Source of the DNA: an uncultured Anaerolineae bacterium
Lineage (GTDB): Bacteria; Chloroflexota; Anaerolineae; Anaerolineales; Villigracilaceae
Length of the DNA stretch: 37,666 bases
NCBI GenBank assembly: GCA_903846015.1
Contig: CAIMZS010000360.1
Span: 1-37,666, forward strand
Direction: 5' to 3'
Numbering within the stretch: the first letter of the stretch is position 1; each line of letters opens with the position of its first letter. The notes beneath the pieces are model-generated. The model saw nothing but the letters and a program-made list of their open reading frames with translations. It was not told the origin of the DNA and did not search any database. Positions 1 to 7,663 of the stretch are shown one piece after another. Made by a program: the position numbers and the translations under genes.

Positions 1-102
1 ACCGCCGAAAAGAAATACGCCAACCATAATAATAAATGCGATCAGAACAAGAAGAAACGCGTATTCCACCAGTCCTTGACCATCGAAATCCTGGGCTATC
101 AT
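1..102 (-). CDS. Flp/Fap-type pilin subunit (N-terminal part, cut by window edge)
   Basis: Thirty-four codons are visible and the gene runs off the left edge. The peptide has a short polar start, then GQGLVEYAFLLVLIAFI and a continuous hydrophobic helix. The G-Q-G-(L/M)-V-E-Y-A motif followed by a hydrophobic stretch is the signature of type IVb Flp pilins, which are cleaved by a TadV-type peptidase and assembled by the Tad machinery into adhesive pili outside the cell. The start ATG at 100-102 is preceded by a very strong Shine-Dalgarno, AAAGGAGGTGA (108-118), at good spacing. No other tad genes lie inside the window, so the rest of the locus, if present, is to the left. The call rests on the motif; the length cannot be checked. 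Confidence 0.85.
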   Translation of the reverse strand, partial: MIAQDFDGQGLVEYAFLLVLIAFIIMVGVFLFGG

Positions 103-142
103 TTGATTCACCTCCTTTCGAGAGTATTTCAACTCATTTTAT

Positions 143-171
143 ATTTTAATGACTATTAGAACACTTGGCAA
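143..171 (-). promoter_or_regulatory. Sigma-70-type promoter of the Flp pilin gene
   Basis: Read on the minus strand, TTGCCA (166-171) and TAAAAT (143-148) are separated by exactly 17 bases, each one mismatch from consensus. Transcription would begin near 136, giving a leader of about 34 bases that contains the strong ribosome binding site at 108-118. Confidence 0.7.
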
Positions 172-227
172 CAGGCAGAGTTTGCGAATAGTGAACGAAA
201 ACGCAAAGTTGGCGTAAATAATCCTTT

Positions 228-920
228 TTATTGCCCAAAATCACATTGCACCCGCAAGGGGCAAGCCGAGCAAAGCGGTTTGCGCGCATGACAGATTTCG
301 CGCCCAAGCCGGATAATATTTAGATGCGCAGCATAATAAGCCTGTGGCGGAAAAATCCCCTCCAGGTATGGGTGGGCGTCTTCGACAGAGATTTTCGCAG
401 GGCGCAAACCGATACGTCCAGTAACACGGTATACATGGGTATCGACGGGAAAAGCGGGCCGACCTAGAGAAAAACATAAGACGATGGCGGCGGTTTTAGG
501 ACCGACGCCGTTAAATTTTGTCAGCCACGCGCGAGCAACTTCGAGGGGTAAATCTTGAAGAAAAGATAGATCGAGAGTGCCGCGTTCGTCCGTGATCTGT
601 CTGAGAACCTGTTGGATACGCGGTCCCTTTTGGTTAGCCAACCCCGCCACGCGAATACAATCGACCACCTGGGAGCCAGATGCATCCCTGACTGCCTCCC
701 AGGTGGGAAATCCGGCACGTAAGGCATTAAATGCCTTGTCACGATTGATATCGTTTGTATTTTGGGAAAGAATAGTAGAAATGAGTTCATCGATTGGCGG
801 CAGTGGATTGCGCCAGATGGGCTCACCATAAAAATTCAGCAGGGTGGTATGGATCGACAAGGCGCGATCAGAAGGAGATGAGAACATTGGATGACCAGTT
901 GATGCAAAAGTGCAACGCAC
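228..920 (-). CDS. nth: Endonuclease III (HhH-GPD DNA glycosylase/AP lyase)
   Basis: Base-excision repair enzyme that removes oxidised pyrimidines and nicks the abasic site. The helix-hairpin-helix GVGPKTA (residues 138-144) carries the catalytic Lys142, and Asp160 sits in the following VDTH motif, as in the Nth family. The C-terminus has the 4Fe-4S cluster pattern Cys-X6-Cys-X2-Cys-X5-Cys (Cys210, 217, 220, 226). The length of 230 residues is slightly above the E. coli 211; the excess is at the N-terminus. The open frame begins with GTG at 918-920, with GAAGG directly adjoining. An in-frame ATG at 885-887 lacks a ribosome site, so the exact start is uncertain. It is the last gene of a packed minus-strand cluster, 36 bases after the asparaginase gene. 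Confidence 0.93.
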   Translation of the reverse strand: MRCTFASTGHPMFSSPSDRALSIHTTLLNFYGEPIWRNPLPPIDELISTILSQNTNDINRDKAFNALRAGFPTWEAVRDASGSQVVDCIRVAGLANQKGPRIQQVLRQITDERGTLDLSFLQDLPLEVARAWLTKFNGVGPKTAAIVLCFSLGRPAFPVDTHVYRVTGRIGLRPAKISVEDAHPYLEGIFPPQAYYAAHLNIIRLGREICHARKPLCSACPLRVQCDFGQ

Positions 921-956
921 CCTTCAAAAAGGTACGCTGCAGCAATGACAAACGAT

Positions 957-2003
957 TTATTTTTTATCCAGGATAAAAGATGGACGGGTCACGCCGACAA
1001 AGAGTTTGCGATAATTCTGCAGTTGGGTTTGCGGACCAAAAACAGACATCTGCGCAAGCTGGTCTTCATTCAGCAATCCGAGAGACTGCAGAATGGCCAA
1101 TGCAACACCCGAGCGAGCGCGATCAGTGGGATCGCCATCGCTGATCTTGATGGCAATGCCGATCCCGGGAGAACCTGCGCCCAGAGCACCAGGGAGCAGG
1201 CCGAGAGCCTGGAAACCCTCTGCGCCACCTTTAGACAGAATGCTGCCATTTCCGGCGCGCATGAGCAGGGTGTCGAAACGGCCCGGTCCGCCAATCATAT
1301 CGGGATGGCTGGTCATGGCCGAGGTGATGACGCGGCAGGCATCTGCCCGAGCGGGGAGCAGCTCATGCGGGTCACAGAGGCGGGCATAACCCAGGGCGGC
1401 ATTGTAAAGCGGAACAGCAAAATTTGGAGCGGAACAGCCATCTATGCCGAGTTCCACCTGTTCAGCTGGTATGGTGCACATATCGGCAAAAGTATTCAGG
1501 ATGCTCTCCTGAATTGGGTGGTGAAAATCGACATAGGTCGTAAGCGAAGCACCGCGCATTTTGGCATGCGCAAGCATACCGGTATGTTTGCCAGAGCAGT
1601 TGTGACGATCGGGCGTGAGGACTTCGCCGCGCAGTTTCATCGCATCAGTAGTTTCGTCATCGGTAGGGTAATGCATTCCGCACATCAAGTCAGCAGATGT
1701 GACACCGATCCTGGCCTGCATACCTTTTAGCACCGCAACATGTTCATCTGTGCCGGAATGCGACGAACACATTAACGAAATTTCGCGTTGGGTCAGGCCG
1801 AATTTCTCGTGCCCTCCGAGTTCGATGAAAGGGAGTGCCTGGAAAGGTTTGGCGCTTGAACGCAAAAAAGTGACCAGCTGCTGATCACCCAGAGACGCGA
1901 TCAAACGACCATGCGAATCCACAATCGCAGCAGCGCCGAAATGGAGTGACTCAACAATACGGCCGCGGGTTACTTCAAAAACTGGCTGGAACGGGTCTGT
2001 CAT
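957..2003 (-). CDS. Asparaginase of the Rhizobium etli (AnsA/ReAV, Pfam asparaginase_II) type
   Basis: Predicted to hydrolyse L-asparagine to aspartate and ammonia in the cytoplasm. The family is unrelated to E. coli asparaginases and uses a Ser-Lys pair plus a metal site. All the key positions are present: Ser49 and Lys52 in RSSAKPFQ, Cys136 and Lys139 in NCSGKH, and Cys190 in DGCSAPNF, offset by one from the residues described for the Rhizobium enzyme. CSSHSGTDEH (79-88) is also family-typical. The start chosen is ATG 2001-2003 (348 residues), because GAGGAATAAG precedes it and the longer frame has a non-homologous N-terminus. It follows the upstream stop codon by one base, so it is probably translationally coupled to the metallo-beta-lactamase-like gene. 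Confidence 0.88.
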   Translation of the reverse strand: MTDPFQPVFEVTRGRIVESLHFGAAAIVDSHGRLIASLGDQQLVTFLRSSAKPFQALPFIELGGHEKFGLTQREISLMCSSHSGTDEHVAVLKGMQARIGVTSADLMCGMHYPTDDETTDAMKLRGEVLTPDRHNCSGKHTGMLAHAKMRGASLTTYVDFHHPIQESILNTFADMCTIPAEQVELGIDGCSAPNFAVPLYNAALGYARLCDPHELLPARADACRVITSAMTSHPDMIGGPGRFDTLLMRAGNGSILSKGGAEGFQALGLLPGALGAGSPGIGIAIKISDGDPTDRARSGVALAILQSLGLLNEDQLAQMSVFGPQTQLQNYRKLFVGVTRPSFILDKK

Positions 2004-2004
2004 C

Positions 2005-2865
2005 TTATTCCTCTTCATTTTCATTGCTTGCAGTGGGGTGATAGTGACGGGTAAAATAATGGTGCAAGCCATGGGTAATGCGCTGAGAATACTGTCTTTG
2101 CCGCTCTGCGGGCATTTTGTAAGATGCAATCAATGGCGCTATCAGGCTTTCCACCGTGACTGTAGCAGCCTTGTTCTGTGTCAGATTTTTGATCTGTTCC
2201 TGGATGCTGGCGATCTTCTCGCGCTGAGCCTCCACGTTTGAAAGTGTGATAACACCGCCGCGCCCACAGACGATAGTAAATTCCTGATAACCAGCCATGA
2301 GAGCATCAAGCGATTTAAGCCATAATGGTAGATTACTGCTTGCAAGGAAGGGCGGCTGGTTTTTAACAACCAAATCGCCAATGAAAATGATCTTTGGTTC
2401 AGGCAGGATCACCCAGCACGCTCCCGGGGTTGGGCCAGGGTGATGCTCCAGGTAAACCGGGAAATTGCTCCACTCTATGGACATCCTACCCGTGAACGAA
2501 ATTTCGGGCGGCGCCCAGCGAATACTGCCCAGGCCGACAACGGATTCCCAATCGGAGCCAGTTTCATCGCCCTGGGCTTTAAAGGTGTTCGGGCGATTTC
2601 GAAAGGTTTCGGCGGTCTTTTCGTGCGCGACGATAGTGCAATCCATTGCACGCGCGCCAAGTGTGCGATCGGGGTGGCCGTCCAGATTGATCAGCAAACG
2701 TTCCACACCGCTGTTCAAATTCAACAGGGCAGCGCGCCATGAGCGCCCATCTTCAGGCGAGGGCGGCGCATCGATTTGGATCAACCCATGGGGCAAGGCG
2801 ATGACACCTAGAGTAACACCGGGATACTGTTCTTCAATATAAACCTGATTAGCAAGTGCCTGCAT
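2005..2865 (-). CDS. Metallo-beta-lactamase-fold protein with degenerate metal site
   Basis: The 286-residue sequence follows the layout of MBL hydrolases: an N-terminal beta-sandwich, a region matching the HxHxDH loop, a GHTPGS-like segment and a late Asp strand. The metal ligands are only partly kept. The HxHxDH loop reads D-G-H-P-D-R (two histidines replaced), the GHTPG segment reads GPTPG, and Asp in FIGDLV is retained. Enzymatic activity by the usual dinuclear mechanism is therefore doubtful; a binding or altered-chemistry role is possible. The C-terminal third is helical and polar, with a basic HHYFTRHYHP stretch. The start ATG at 2863-2865 has TAGGAG five bases upstream. It lies between the kinase and the asparaginase genes and abuts the latter by one base. 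Confidence 0.7.
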   Translation of the reverse strand: MQALANQVYIEEQYPGVTLGVIALPHGLIQIDAPPSPEDGRSWRAALLNLNSGVERLLINLDGHPDRTLGARAMDCTIVAHEKTAETFRNRPNTFKAQGDETGSDWESVVGLGSIRWAPPEISFTGRMSIEWSNFPVYLEHHPGPTPGACWVILPEPKIIFIGDLVVKNQPPFLASSNLPLWLKSLDALMAGYQEFTIVCGRGGVITLSNVEAQREKIASIQEQIKNLTQNKAATVTVESLIAPLIASYKMPAERQRQYSQRITHGLHHYFTRHYHPTASNENEEE

Positions 2866-2919
2866 TCGAACTCCTATAACATAAACCAGCAGGGTCTATG
2901 AAACCCAAATGGTCTTAAT

Positions 2920-4983
2920 TTATTTTTCGTTGGGTACCGGTAAGGTAAATACAAATTTCGAGCCACGTTGAGGGGCCGGTTCCACCCAAATCTTGCCACC
3001 GTGCCCTTGAACAGCCAGTTTGCAAAAAGCCAGGCCAACGCCCAATCCGCTGGCACCGGTTTTGTTTTTTAGACGGGTAAACTTATCAAAAACACGCTCG
3101 CGGTCAACATCGGGGATACCCAGCCCGTTATCCTGCACATAAAAACGCAGAAATTCGCCGCTGACTTCCGCGCCAACTTCTATGCTGCCACCCACAGGAG
3201 TATATTTGGCGGCATTTTCCAGCAGGTTGATCAGCACACGCCGAATCATATCTTCGTCCACAGATACAGATGGAAGACCGGATGATAGATTGATGGATAT
3301 GGTCTGTTCGCGACCCTCAACGGATGGTTTTATGGCTTCGAGAGAATCAGAAACAAGTGTGGCAACTTCCACAGATATGCGATCACCGACTGGATGATTT
3401 TGTTCGAGACGATTCAGATCGAGTAGAGAACTAACCAGGCGTTGGATGCGGTTGATCGAATGGTGGGCAATCTGTACAATCGGCCCGACCAGTTCTCTTT
3501 GTTCAGCAGGAAAAATATCATCGAGCATTTCCACGCTGGAAAGAATGTTGGCAAGCGGCGAGCGCAGATCGTGGTAGATCATGGCAGCCAAATCTTCCCT
3601 GAGTGAATCCAGTTCCTTGCGTTCGGTAATATCGCGCAAGATCCATTGGATCGACTCAGCGTTATCAAAAATCACCTTGCGGACATAAACTTCCACCGGG
3701 TGAGTACCGCCATGACTGTCATAAAGAGTGGACTCGTAGGTAAGGGCAAAATCGCTGATGTCTTCAAAGTGACGACCGGTCCTCTCAAAATTGAGGTCAT
3801 GCACCTGCTCGATGTTAAATTCACGCAAGGAAATGGCAGCATGGGCAGATAAAACAGCAGCTTGCTTATTAACCTCGATGATATGCCCTTGCAAGTCTGT
3901 AATAACAATGGGATCAATACTATCCTCGAATAAATCACGATAGCGCTTGCGGGCCATGTCCAGGCTTTCAAACAATTGGGCATTCTGAATAGTCGTCCCT
4001 GCCAGGGCGCCGAGACCTGTTAACACAAGCAGGGCATCCGGGTCAAAGATTCTATTGACCGGGTTGATCGCCTCGAGCACGCCAATCACTTTGCCCTGCA
4101 CATGGATGGGCGCACAGGCAAAAGCGCCAACTCTTATCCCGGGGATTTTTTCAACTTCTGCCAACAAAGGTTGTGTATCCGACGTCTTGGATGGAATAAT
4201 AATCCCACGCTCCTGGCGCACAACCATCCCGGCAATACCCTCGCGCAATTTTACGCGTTTGCCAATCAAACTGCTGGCATTACTGCTGGTTGCGCGGAAA
4301 ACCAGGTCTGATCCATCCACCAGGGCAAGGACAGTAACATCCACCTGCAAAGCCTGCTTGGTCTGAAGAAGGATATTCTCAAACAAATCATCGATACGCA
4401 CAAAGGAATTAATCCGTGCGGCGCCTTCGGCCAGGGCCGTCATCACGCGCGCCTGGCGCTGGCTCTCAGAGAAGAGACGCGCATTCAAGACTGCGATACC
4501 GGCCTGATCGGCAATGGCCTGCATCAACTCCAGGTGCTCACTGTTGTAGGCTTTTGGTATTGGATGAACCAGTGTCAATACGCCGACAAGCTTTTCACGC
4601 GCCATGAGAGGAACGCAAATGGCAGATTTTGCGCCAGAACGATCGACATGGTCATCTTCACGGCGCAGCCAACGCGAATCGAGGCTGGTATCGGGTACCA
4701 GGGCCCCTTTGCGACTGCGAACGACCCAGCCAGCCAGGCCACGATCAACAGTATCTTTTAATTGCATGGTGGCACTCTCACGCACTTGATTGCCGTATAC
4801 AAAAGCGGAATCAACAGCGCGACCGTGATCATCCATCACGACTACGCTACCGCGTTCCCCGCCGACATTCTTAATGGCGGAAAATAAGACGCGTGTCAGC
4901 ACGACCTTAAGGTCGAGAGCCGTAGCAAACTCACGACTAACCTGATATAGCAGTTCGAGGACTGCGCGTTGGTTTTGGGGCAT
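2920..4983 (-). CDS. Cytoplasmic sensor histidine kinase, GAF-GAF-PAS-HisKA-HATPase
   Basis: Signal transduction kinase of 687 residues without membrane segments, so it should sense an internal signal. Domain order: GAF 1 about 15-165, GAF 2 about 185-335, PAS about 345-455 ending in the usual DITERKEL linker, HisKA with the H-box MIYHDLRSPL (phospho-acceptor His471), then HATPase_c with the N-box (Asn590 region), DNGLGIP (618-624) and a GLGVGLAFC G2 box. No receiver domain or response regulator gene is adjacent, so the partner lies elsewhere. I chose ATG 4981-4983 because GAGGTG precedes it; an in-frame GTG at 5020-5022 would add 13 residues and would sit four bases past the threonine synthase stop. 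Confidence 0.92.
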   Translation of the reverse strand: MPQNQRAVLELLYQVSREFATALDLKVVLTRVLFSAIKNVGGERGSVVVMDDHGRAVDSAFVYGNQVRESATMQLKDTVDRGLAGWVVRSRKGALVPDTSLDSRWLRREDDHVDRSGAKSAICVPLMAREKLVGVLTLVHPIPKAYNSEHLELMQAIADQAGIAVLNARLFSESQRQARVMTALAEGAARINSFVRIDDLFENILLQTKQALQVDVTVLALVDGSDLVFRATSSNASSLIGKRVKLREGIAGMVVRQERGIIIPSKTSDTQPLLAEVEKIPGIRVGAFACAPIHVQGKVIGVLEAINPVNRIFDPDALLVLTGLGALAGTTIQNAQLFESLDMARKRYRDLFEDSIDPIVITDLQGHIIEVNKQAAVLSAHAAISLREFNIEQVHDLNFERTGRHFEDISDFALTYESTLYDSHGGTHPVEVYVRKVIFDNAESIQWILRDITERKELDSLREDLAAMIYHDLRSPLANILSSVEMLDDIFPAEQRELVGPIVQIAHHSINRIQRLVSSLLDLNRLEQNHPVGDRISVEVATLVSDSLEAIKPSVEGREQTISINLSSGLPSVSVDEDMIRRVLINLLENAAKYTPVGGSIEVGAEVSGEFLRFYVQDNGLGIPDVDRERVFDKFTRLKNKTGASGLGVGLAFCKLAVQGHGGKIWVEPAPQRGSKFVFTLPVPNEK

Positions 4984-5026
4984 AACACCTCGAAAATCGA
5001 TAAATTGTGGCAATCTGGCCACAAGG

Positions 5027-6193
5027 CTAAAGAGATTTAAGACCAGAACCTGTATTGAATAAAACTACACGTTCATCCTTGTTCAACCAACCAGATGCCA
5101 ATAGCTGCCTGGTGGCCGCCAGGGTGGCAGCGCCCTCTGGTGAAGCAAAAATTCCTTCACTGGCTGCCAATTCACGCTGACAAATTAGAATCGCATCATC
5201 TGAAACGGCAAGAGCGGTGCCGTTGCTTTCACGGATGGCGCTCAGTACCAACCGGTCCGCAAAAACGCCTGGGACCCGCAGCCCGGATGCAATCGTGCTG
5301 GCACCATCCCAAAACTGGGCGCGGTCGTTATTCCCGGTGAGCGCGCGAACGATGGGGGCGCAACCTTCCGCCTGGACAGAAACCATGCGTGGGCGCTTTG
5401 ACCCAATAAAACCCAACTGCTCTAACTCTTGAAAAGCCTTCCACATACCCACCAGGCCAGTGCCGCCTCCGGTTGGGTAGATGATAACATCGGGCAGATC
5501 CCAGGAAAGAGCTTCGGCTAATTCCAAGCCCAGCGTTTTTTTGCCTTCGCAGCGGTATGGTTCTTTGAAAGTGGAAACGTCGAACCAGCCATGCAATCTG
5601 GAAGCCTCGCCAGCCAACCTGGCGGCATCTGAAATAAGACCATCGACCAACACAAGTTCCGCGCCAAACATTTTCACTTCAATCTGGTTGGACATAGGCG
5701 CATCCACTAGCATGAATACATGCGCCTGTGCGCAGGCGCGAGCTGCATAGGCAGCCAATGCGCCGCCAGCATTTCCGGCAGTCGGGATAACAAAACTGCG
5801 CAACCCCAACTCCACGGCACGCGCAACAGCTATTGCCAGCCCGCGCGCCTTGAACGAACCGGTCGGGTTGGCAGATTCATCCTTGATGTATAATTCTGTC
5901 AGGCCCAGGGTTTGGCCCAAGTTGACGGCTTTTAACAAGGGAGTAGCGCCTTCACCGAGAGTCAGCCGAAAAGCAGGGGCGCGAACCGGCATAATCTCGC
6001 TCCAACGCCAGATGCCGCTGGGCCGGGTTACCAAAGACTCGCGGGTAAGGGTTGCCCGGGCAGAAACAAGATCGTAGCGTGCCAAAAGTGGTTCACAGCA
6101 ATCCTGACAAAAGCTTTGAACTTCATCAGCATTAAAATGCTTGCCGCAGTGCGGACATTCGAGATGGGTGAGCGCGCTCTCAGGATACCACAT
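5027..6193 (-). CDS. thrC: Threonine synthase-like PLP enzyme with zinc-ribbon N-terminus
   Basis: Fold type II PLP enzyme expected to convert O-phosphohomoserine to threonine. The first 35 residues form a Cys-X2-Cys...Cys-X2-Cys ribbon (CPHCGKHF, CQDCCEPL), as found in many bacterial and archaeal threonine synthases. The PLP lysine is Lys115 in NPTGSFKARG; the glycine-rich phosphate loop is IYPTGGGTGL and the C-terminal GSG is present near the end (NTGSGLK). The start ATG 6191-6193 gives 388 residues; the upstream extension of 13 codons is hydrophobic and unconserved in style. There is no Shine-Dalgarno, but TATACT lies seven bases before the ATG. First gene of the minus-strand cluster. Threonine dehydratase or another relative is less likely because of the ribbon. 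Confidence 0.85.
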   Translation of the reverse strand: MWYPESALTHLECPHCGKHFNADEVQSFCQDCCEPLLARYDLVSARATLTRESLVTRPSGIWRWSEIMPVRAPAFRLTLGEGATPLLKAVNLGQTLGLTELYIKDESANPTGSFKARGLAIAVARAVELGLRSFVIPTAGNAGGALAAYAARACAQAHVFMLVDAPMSNQIEVKMFGAELVLVDGLISDAARLAGEASRLHGWFDVSTFKEPYRCEGKKTLGLELAEALSWDLPDVIIYPTGGGTGLVGMWKAFQELEQLGFIGSKRPRMVSVQAEGCAPIVRALTGNNDRAQFWDGASTIASGLRVPGVFADRLVLSAIRESNGTALAVSDDAILICQRELAASEGIFASPEGAATLAATRQLLASGWLNKDERVVLFNTGSGLKSL

Positions 6194-6200
6194 GAAGTAA

Positions 6201-6206
6201 AGTATA
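6201..6206 (-). promoter_or_regulatory. -10 box TATACT seven bases before thrC start (leaderless candidate)
   Basis: On the minus strand TATACT is followed by seven bases and then the ATG. With no ribosome binding site available, a transcript starting at or one base before the ATG is the simplest reading. A TTGATA lies 20 bases upstream of the box, a poor spacing, so the -35 element is weak or absent. Confidence 0.45.
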
Positions 6207-6332
6207 GCACAACTGGAAAGTTTCCCTATCAAATTTGTAATCTGCGTGTAGTATTATCTGCCCGTACTGGAACCTGGGTATTAATCCCGCTCGAGCAGCA
6301 TTGCGCGTAAGGCAAGAACTGGAGAAACCTGC

Positions 6333-7013
6333 ATGACAATCGATATTCCCCGAATCACGGCGCTTTGTTTTGATGTAGACGGCACCCTGAATGACACGGA
6401 TGACCAGTATGCGGAACAAGCCGAACTTTATTTCAGATCTATTCGCCTACTGTTGCCAGGACAGGATCCCAAACGAGCAGCACGGCGATTTGTGATGTTT
6501 GCAGAGGCACCGGGCAATCTCCTGCTCGGGCTGCCGGACAGATTAGGGATTGACGATCAGCTGGCAAAACTGGCAAGCTGGATCAGCCAAAAACATAAGA
6601 CGAAGATAAGGCACTTTCGACCAATCCATGGCGTGCAAAACATGCTGGAAAGATTGTCCCGCCAATACCCGTTATCAGTTGTAAGCGCTCGAGACGAGGA
6701 GTCGACACGCAGGTTTTTACGCCAAACCGGGATGGAAAAATTCTTTGGCTGCGTGGCTGGATCGTTAACCGTGAGCCATACCAAGCCATACCCAGACCCA
6801 ATTTTTTGGGCAGCCCAACAAATGGGAGTGCGGGCTGAAAATTGCCTGATGATCGGTGATACCAGGGTGGATATCCGCGCGGGTAAGTCTGCTGGGGCGC
6901 AGACCGTGGGAGTGCTGTGCGGTTTCGGTGATGAAGCCGAGCTTCGCAAGCAAGGTGCGGATGAAATCTTGGAGAGTACCGCCATGCTGGCTGACCTGCT
7001 GTTGAAAGCGTAG
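6333..7013 (+). CDS. HAD-superfamily phosphatase, phosphoglycolate-phosphatase-like
   Basis: Phosphoryl-transfer hydrolase of 226 residues. Motif I is DVDGTLND (nucleophile Asp14, acid Asp16), motif II is the Ser in LSVVSAR, motif III is the Lys in TKPYPDP, and motif IV is GDTRVDIRAG. The helical cap between motifs I and II (about 20-95) is of subfamily IA type. The substrate cannot be read from sequence; phosphoglycolate, beta-phosphoglucose or a nucleotide are possible. The start ATG is preceded by CTGGAGAAACC. It is transcribed divergently from thrC with a 139-base spacer. Confidence 0.85.
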   Translation: MTIDIPRITALCFDVDGTLNDTDDQYAEQAELYFRSIRLLLPGQDPKRAARRFVMFAEAPGNLLLGLPDRLGIDDQLAKLASWISQKHKTKIRHFRPIHGVQNMLERLSRQYPLSVVSARDEESTRRFLRQTGMEKFFGCVAGSLTVSHTKPYPDPIFWAAQQMGVRAENCLMIGDTRVDIRAGKSAGAQTVGVLCGFGDEAELRKQGADEILESTAMLADLLLKA

Positions 7014-7052
7014 TGCGGCTGCAACCGGAAAGAGCAACGTTGACAGGATAAT

Positions 7053-7568
7053 TTACTTCACCAACAATTCACACTTGTCAGAAAGGGTTTCAGTCTCACT
7101 CTCCGGACCAAAAGTCTCGGAGCCATCGTCAATTTTATGTTTCCATTTCCCTACATACGCAACGAGATGGGTACCCGGCGATAAAACACCCACATCTGCT
7201 GTCCAAAAAACGGCAAACTTTTGATTAAGTGACTGGATAACGCCCTGGTTGACATTGGTCACAACCACTCCATCCAGGGTTACCTGTGTAATTTGAGCAT
7301 CCAGATAATCCTTTATTTGCTGTTCAGTATAAGCTGACCAGCCCCAGGTTATGCGCACTGACCTGCCAACCGGGACGGTTACTACCGCCTTTCCGCCCGT
7401 AAGGGTGCACATTGCGGATGCTTCAAAAATACCTGTAGCTGTATTTTGTGCGCTGCTGCCGGGCGTGACTATTCTTGCTGGGACCGGTTGACACAAAGTA
7501 AGCCCAATGACGGCGATCAACAATGCCACCAGCAGCTTGATACGGGCTTTGGTACCATCCTGGTTCAT
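7053..7568 (-). CDS. Small secreted protein of unknown function
   Basis: From ATG 7566-7568 the product has 171 residues. A positively charged start (NQDGTKARIK) and hydrophobic core (LLVALLIAVIGLTL) form a signal peptide, possibly cleaved after the PVPA segment. The mature part of about 140 residues is beta-rich, contains one Cys near its start and one near its end, and ends in a lysine. I recognise no family; it has the look of a single extracellular beta-sandwich (a segment reading SPGTHLVAYVGKWKH resembles the last strands of Ig-like folds). The longer frame starting ten codons upstream is unlikely because its codons overlap the promoter at 7576-7603. Confidence 0.65.
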   Translation of the reverse strand: MNQDGTKARIKLLVALLIAVIGLTLCQPVPARIVTPGSSAQNTATGIFEASAMCTLTGGKAVVTVPVGRSVRITWGWSAYTEQQIKDYLDAQITQVTLDGVVVTNVNQGVIQSLNQKFAVFWTADVGVLSPGTHLVAYVGKWKHKIDDGSETFGPESETETLSDKCELLVK

Positions 7569-7575
7569 CCTACAC

Positions 7576-7603
7576 AGTATACGCTCAGACCAATACAAAG
7601 CAA
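7576..7603 (-). promoter_or_regulatory. Promoter of the small secreted protein gene, leaderless geometry
   Basis: Minus-strand TTGCTT (7598-7603) and TATACT (7576-7581) are spaced by 16 bases. The -10 box is only seven bases from the ATG, the same distance as at thrC, so the transcript would have essentially no leader. Confidence 0.55.
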
Positions 7604-7663
7604 TATAATCGAGCGGAATCTCAATTAAAAAAAGACGTTGAGTGATATATCCGCCTTTACAGC

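Noticed and set aside
945-1730. 261-codon open frame on the plus strand
   Set aside because: It is antisense to the asparaginase gene, which has all catalytic residues; no ribosome site or recognisable domain.
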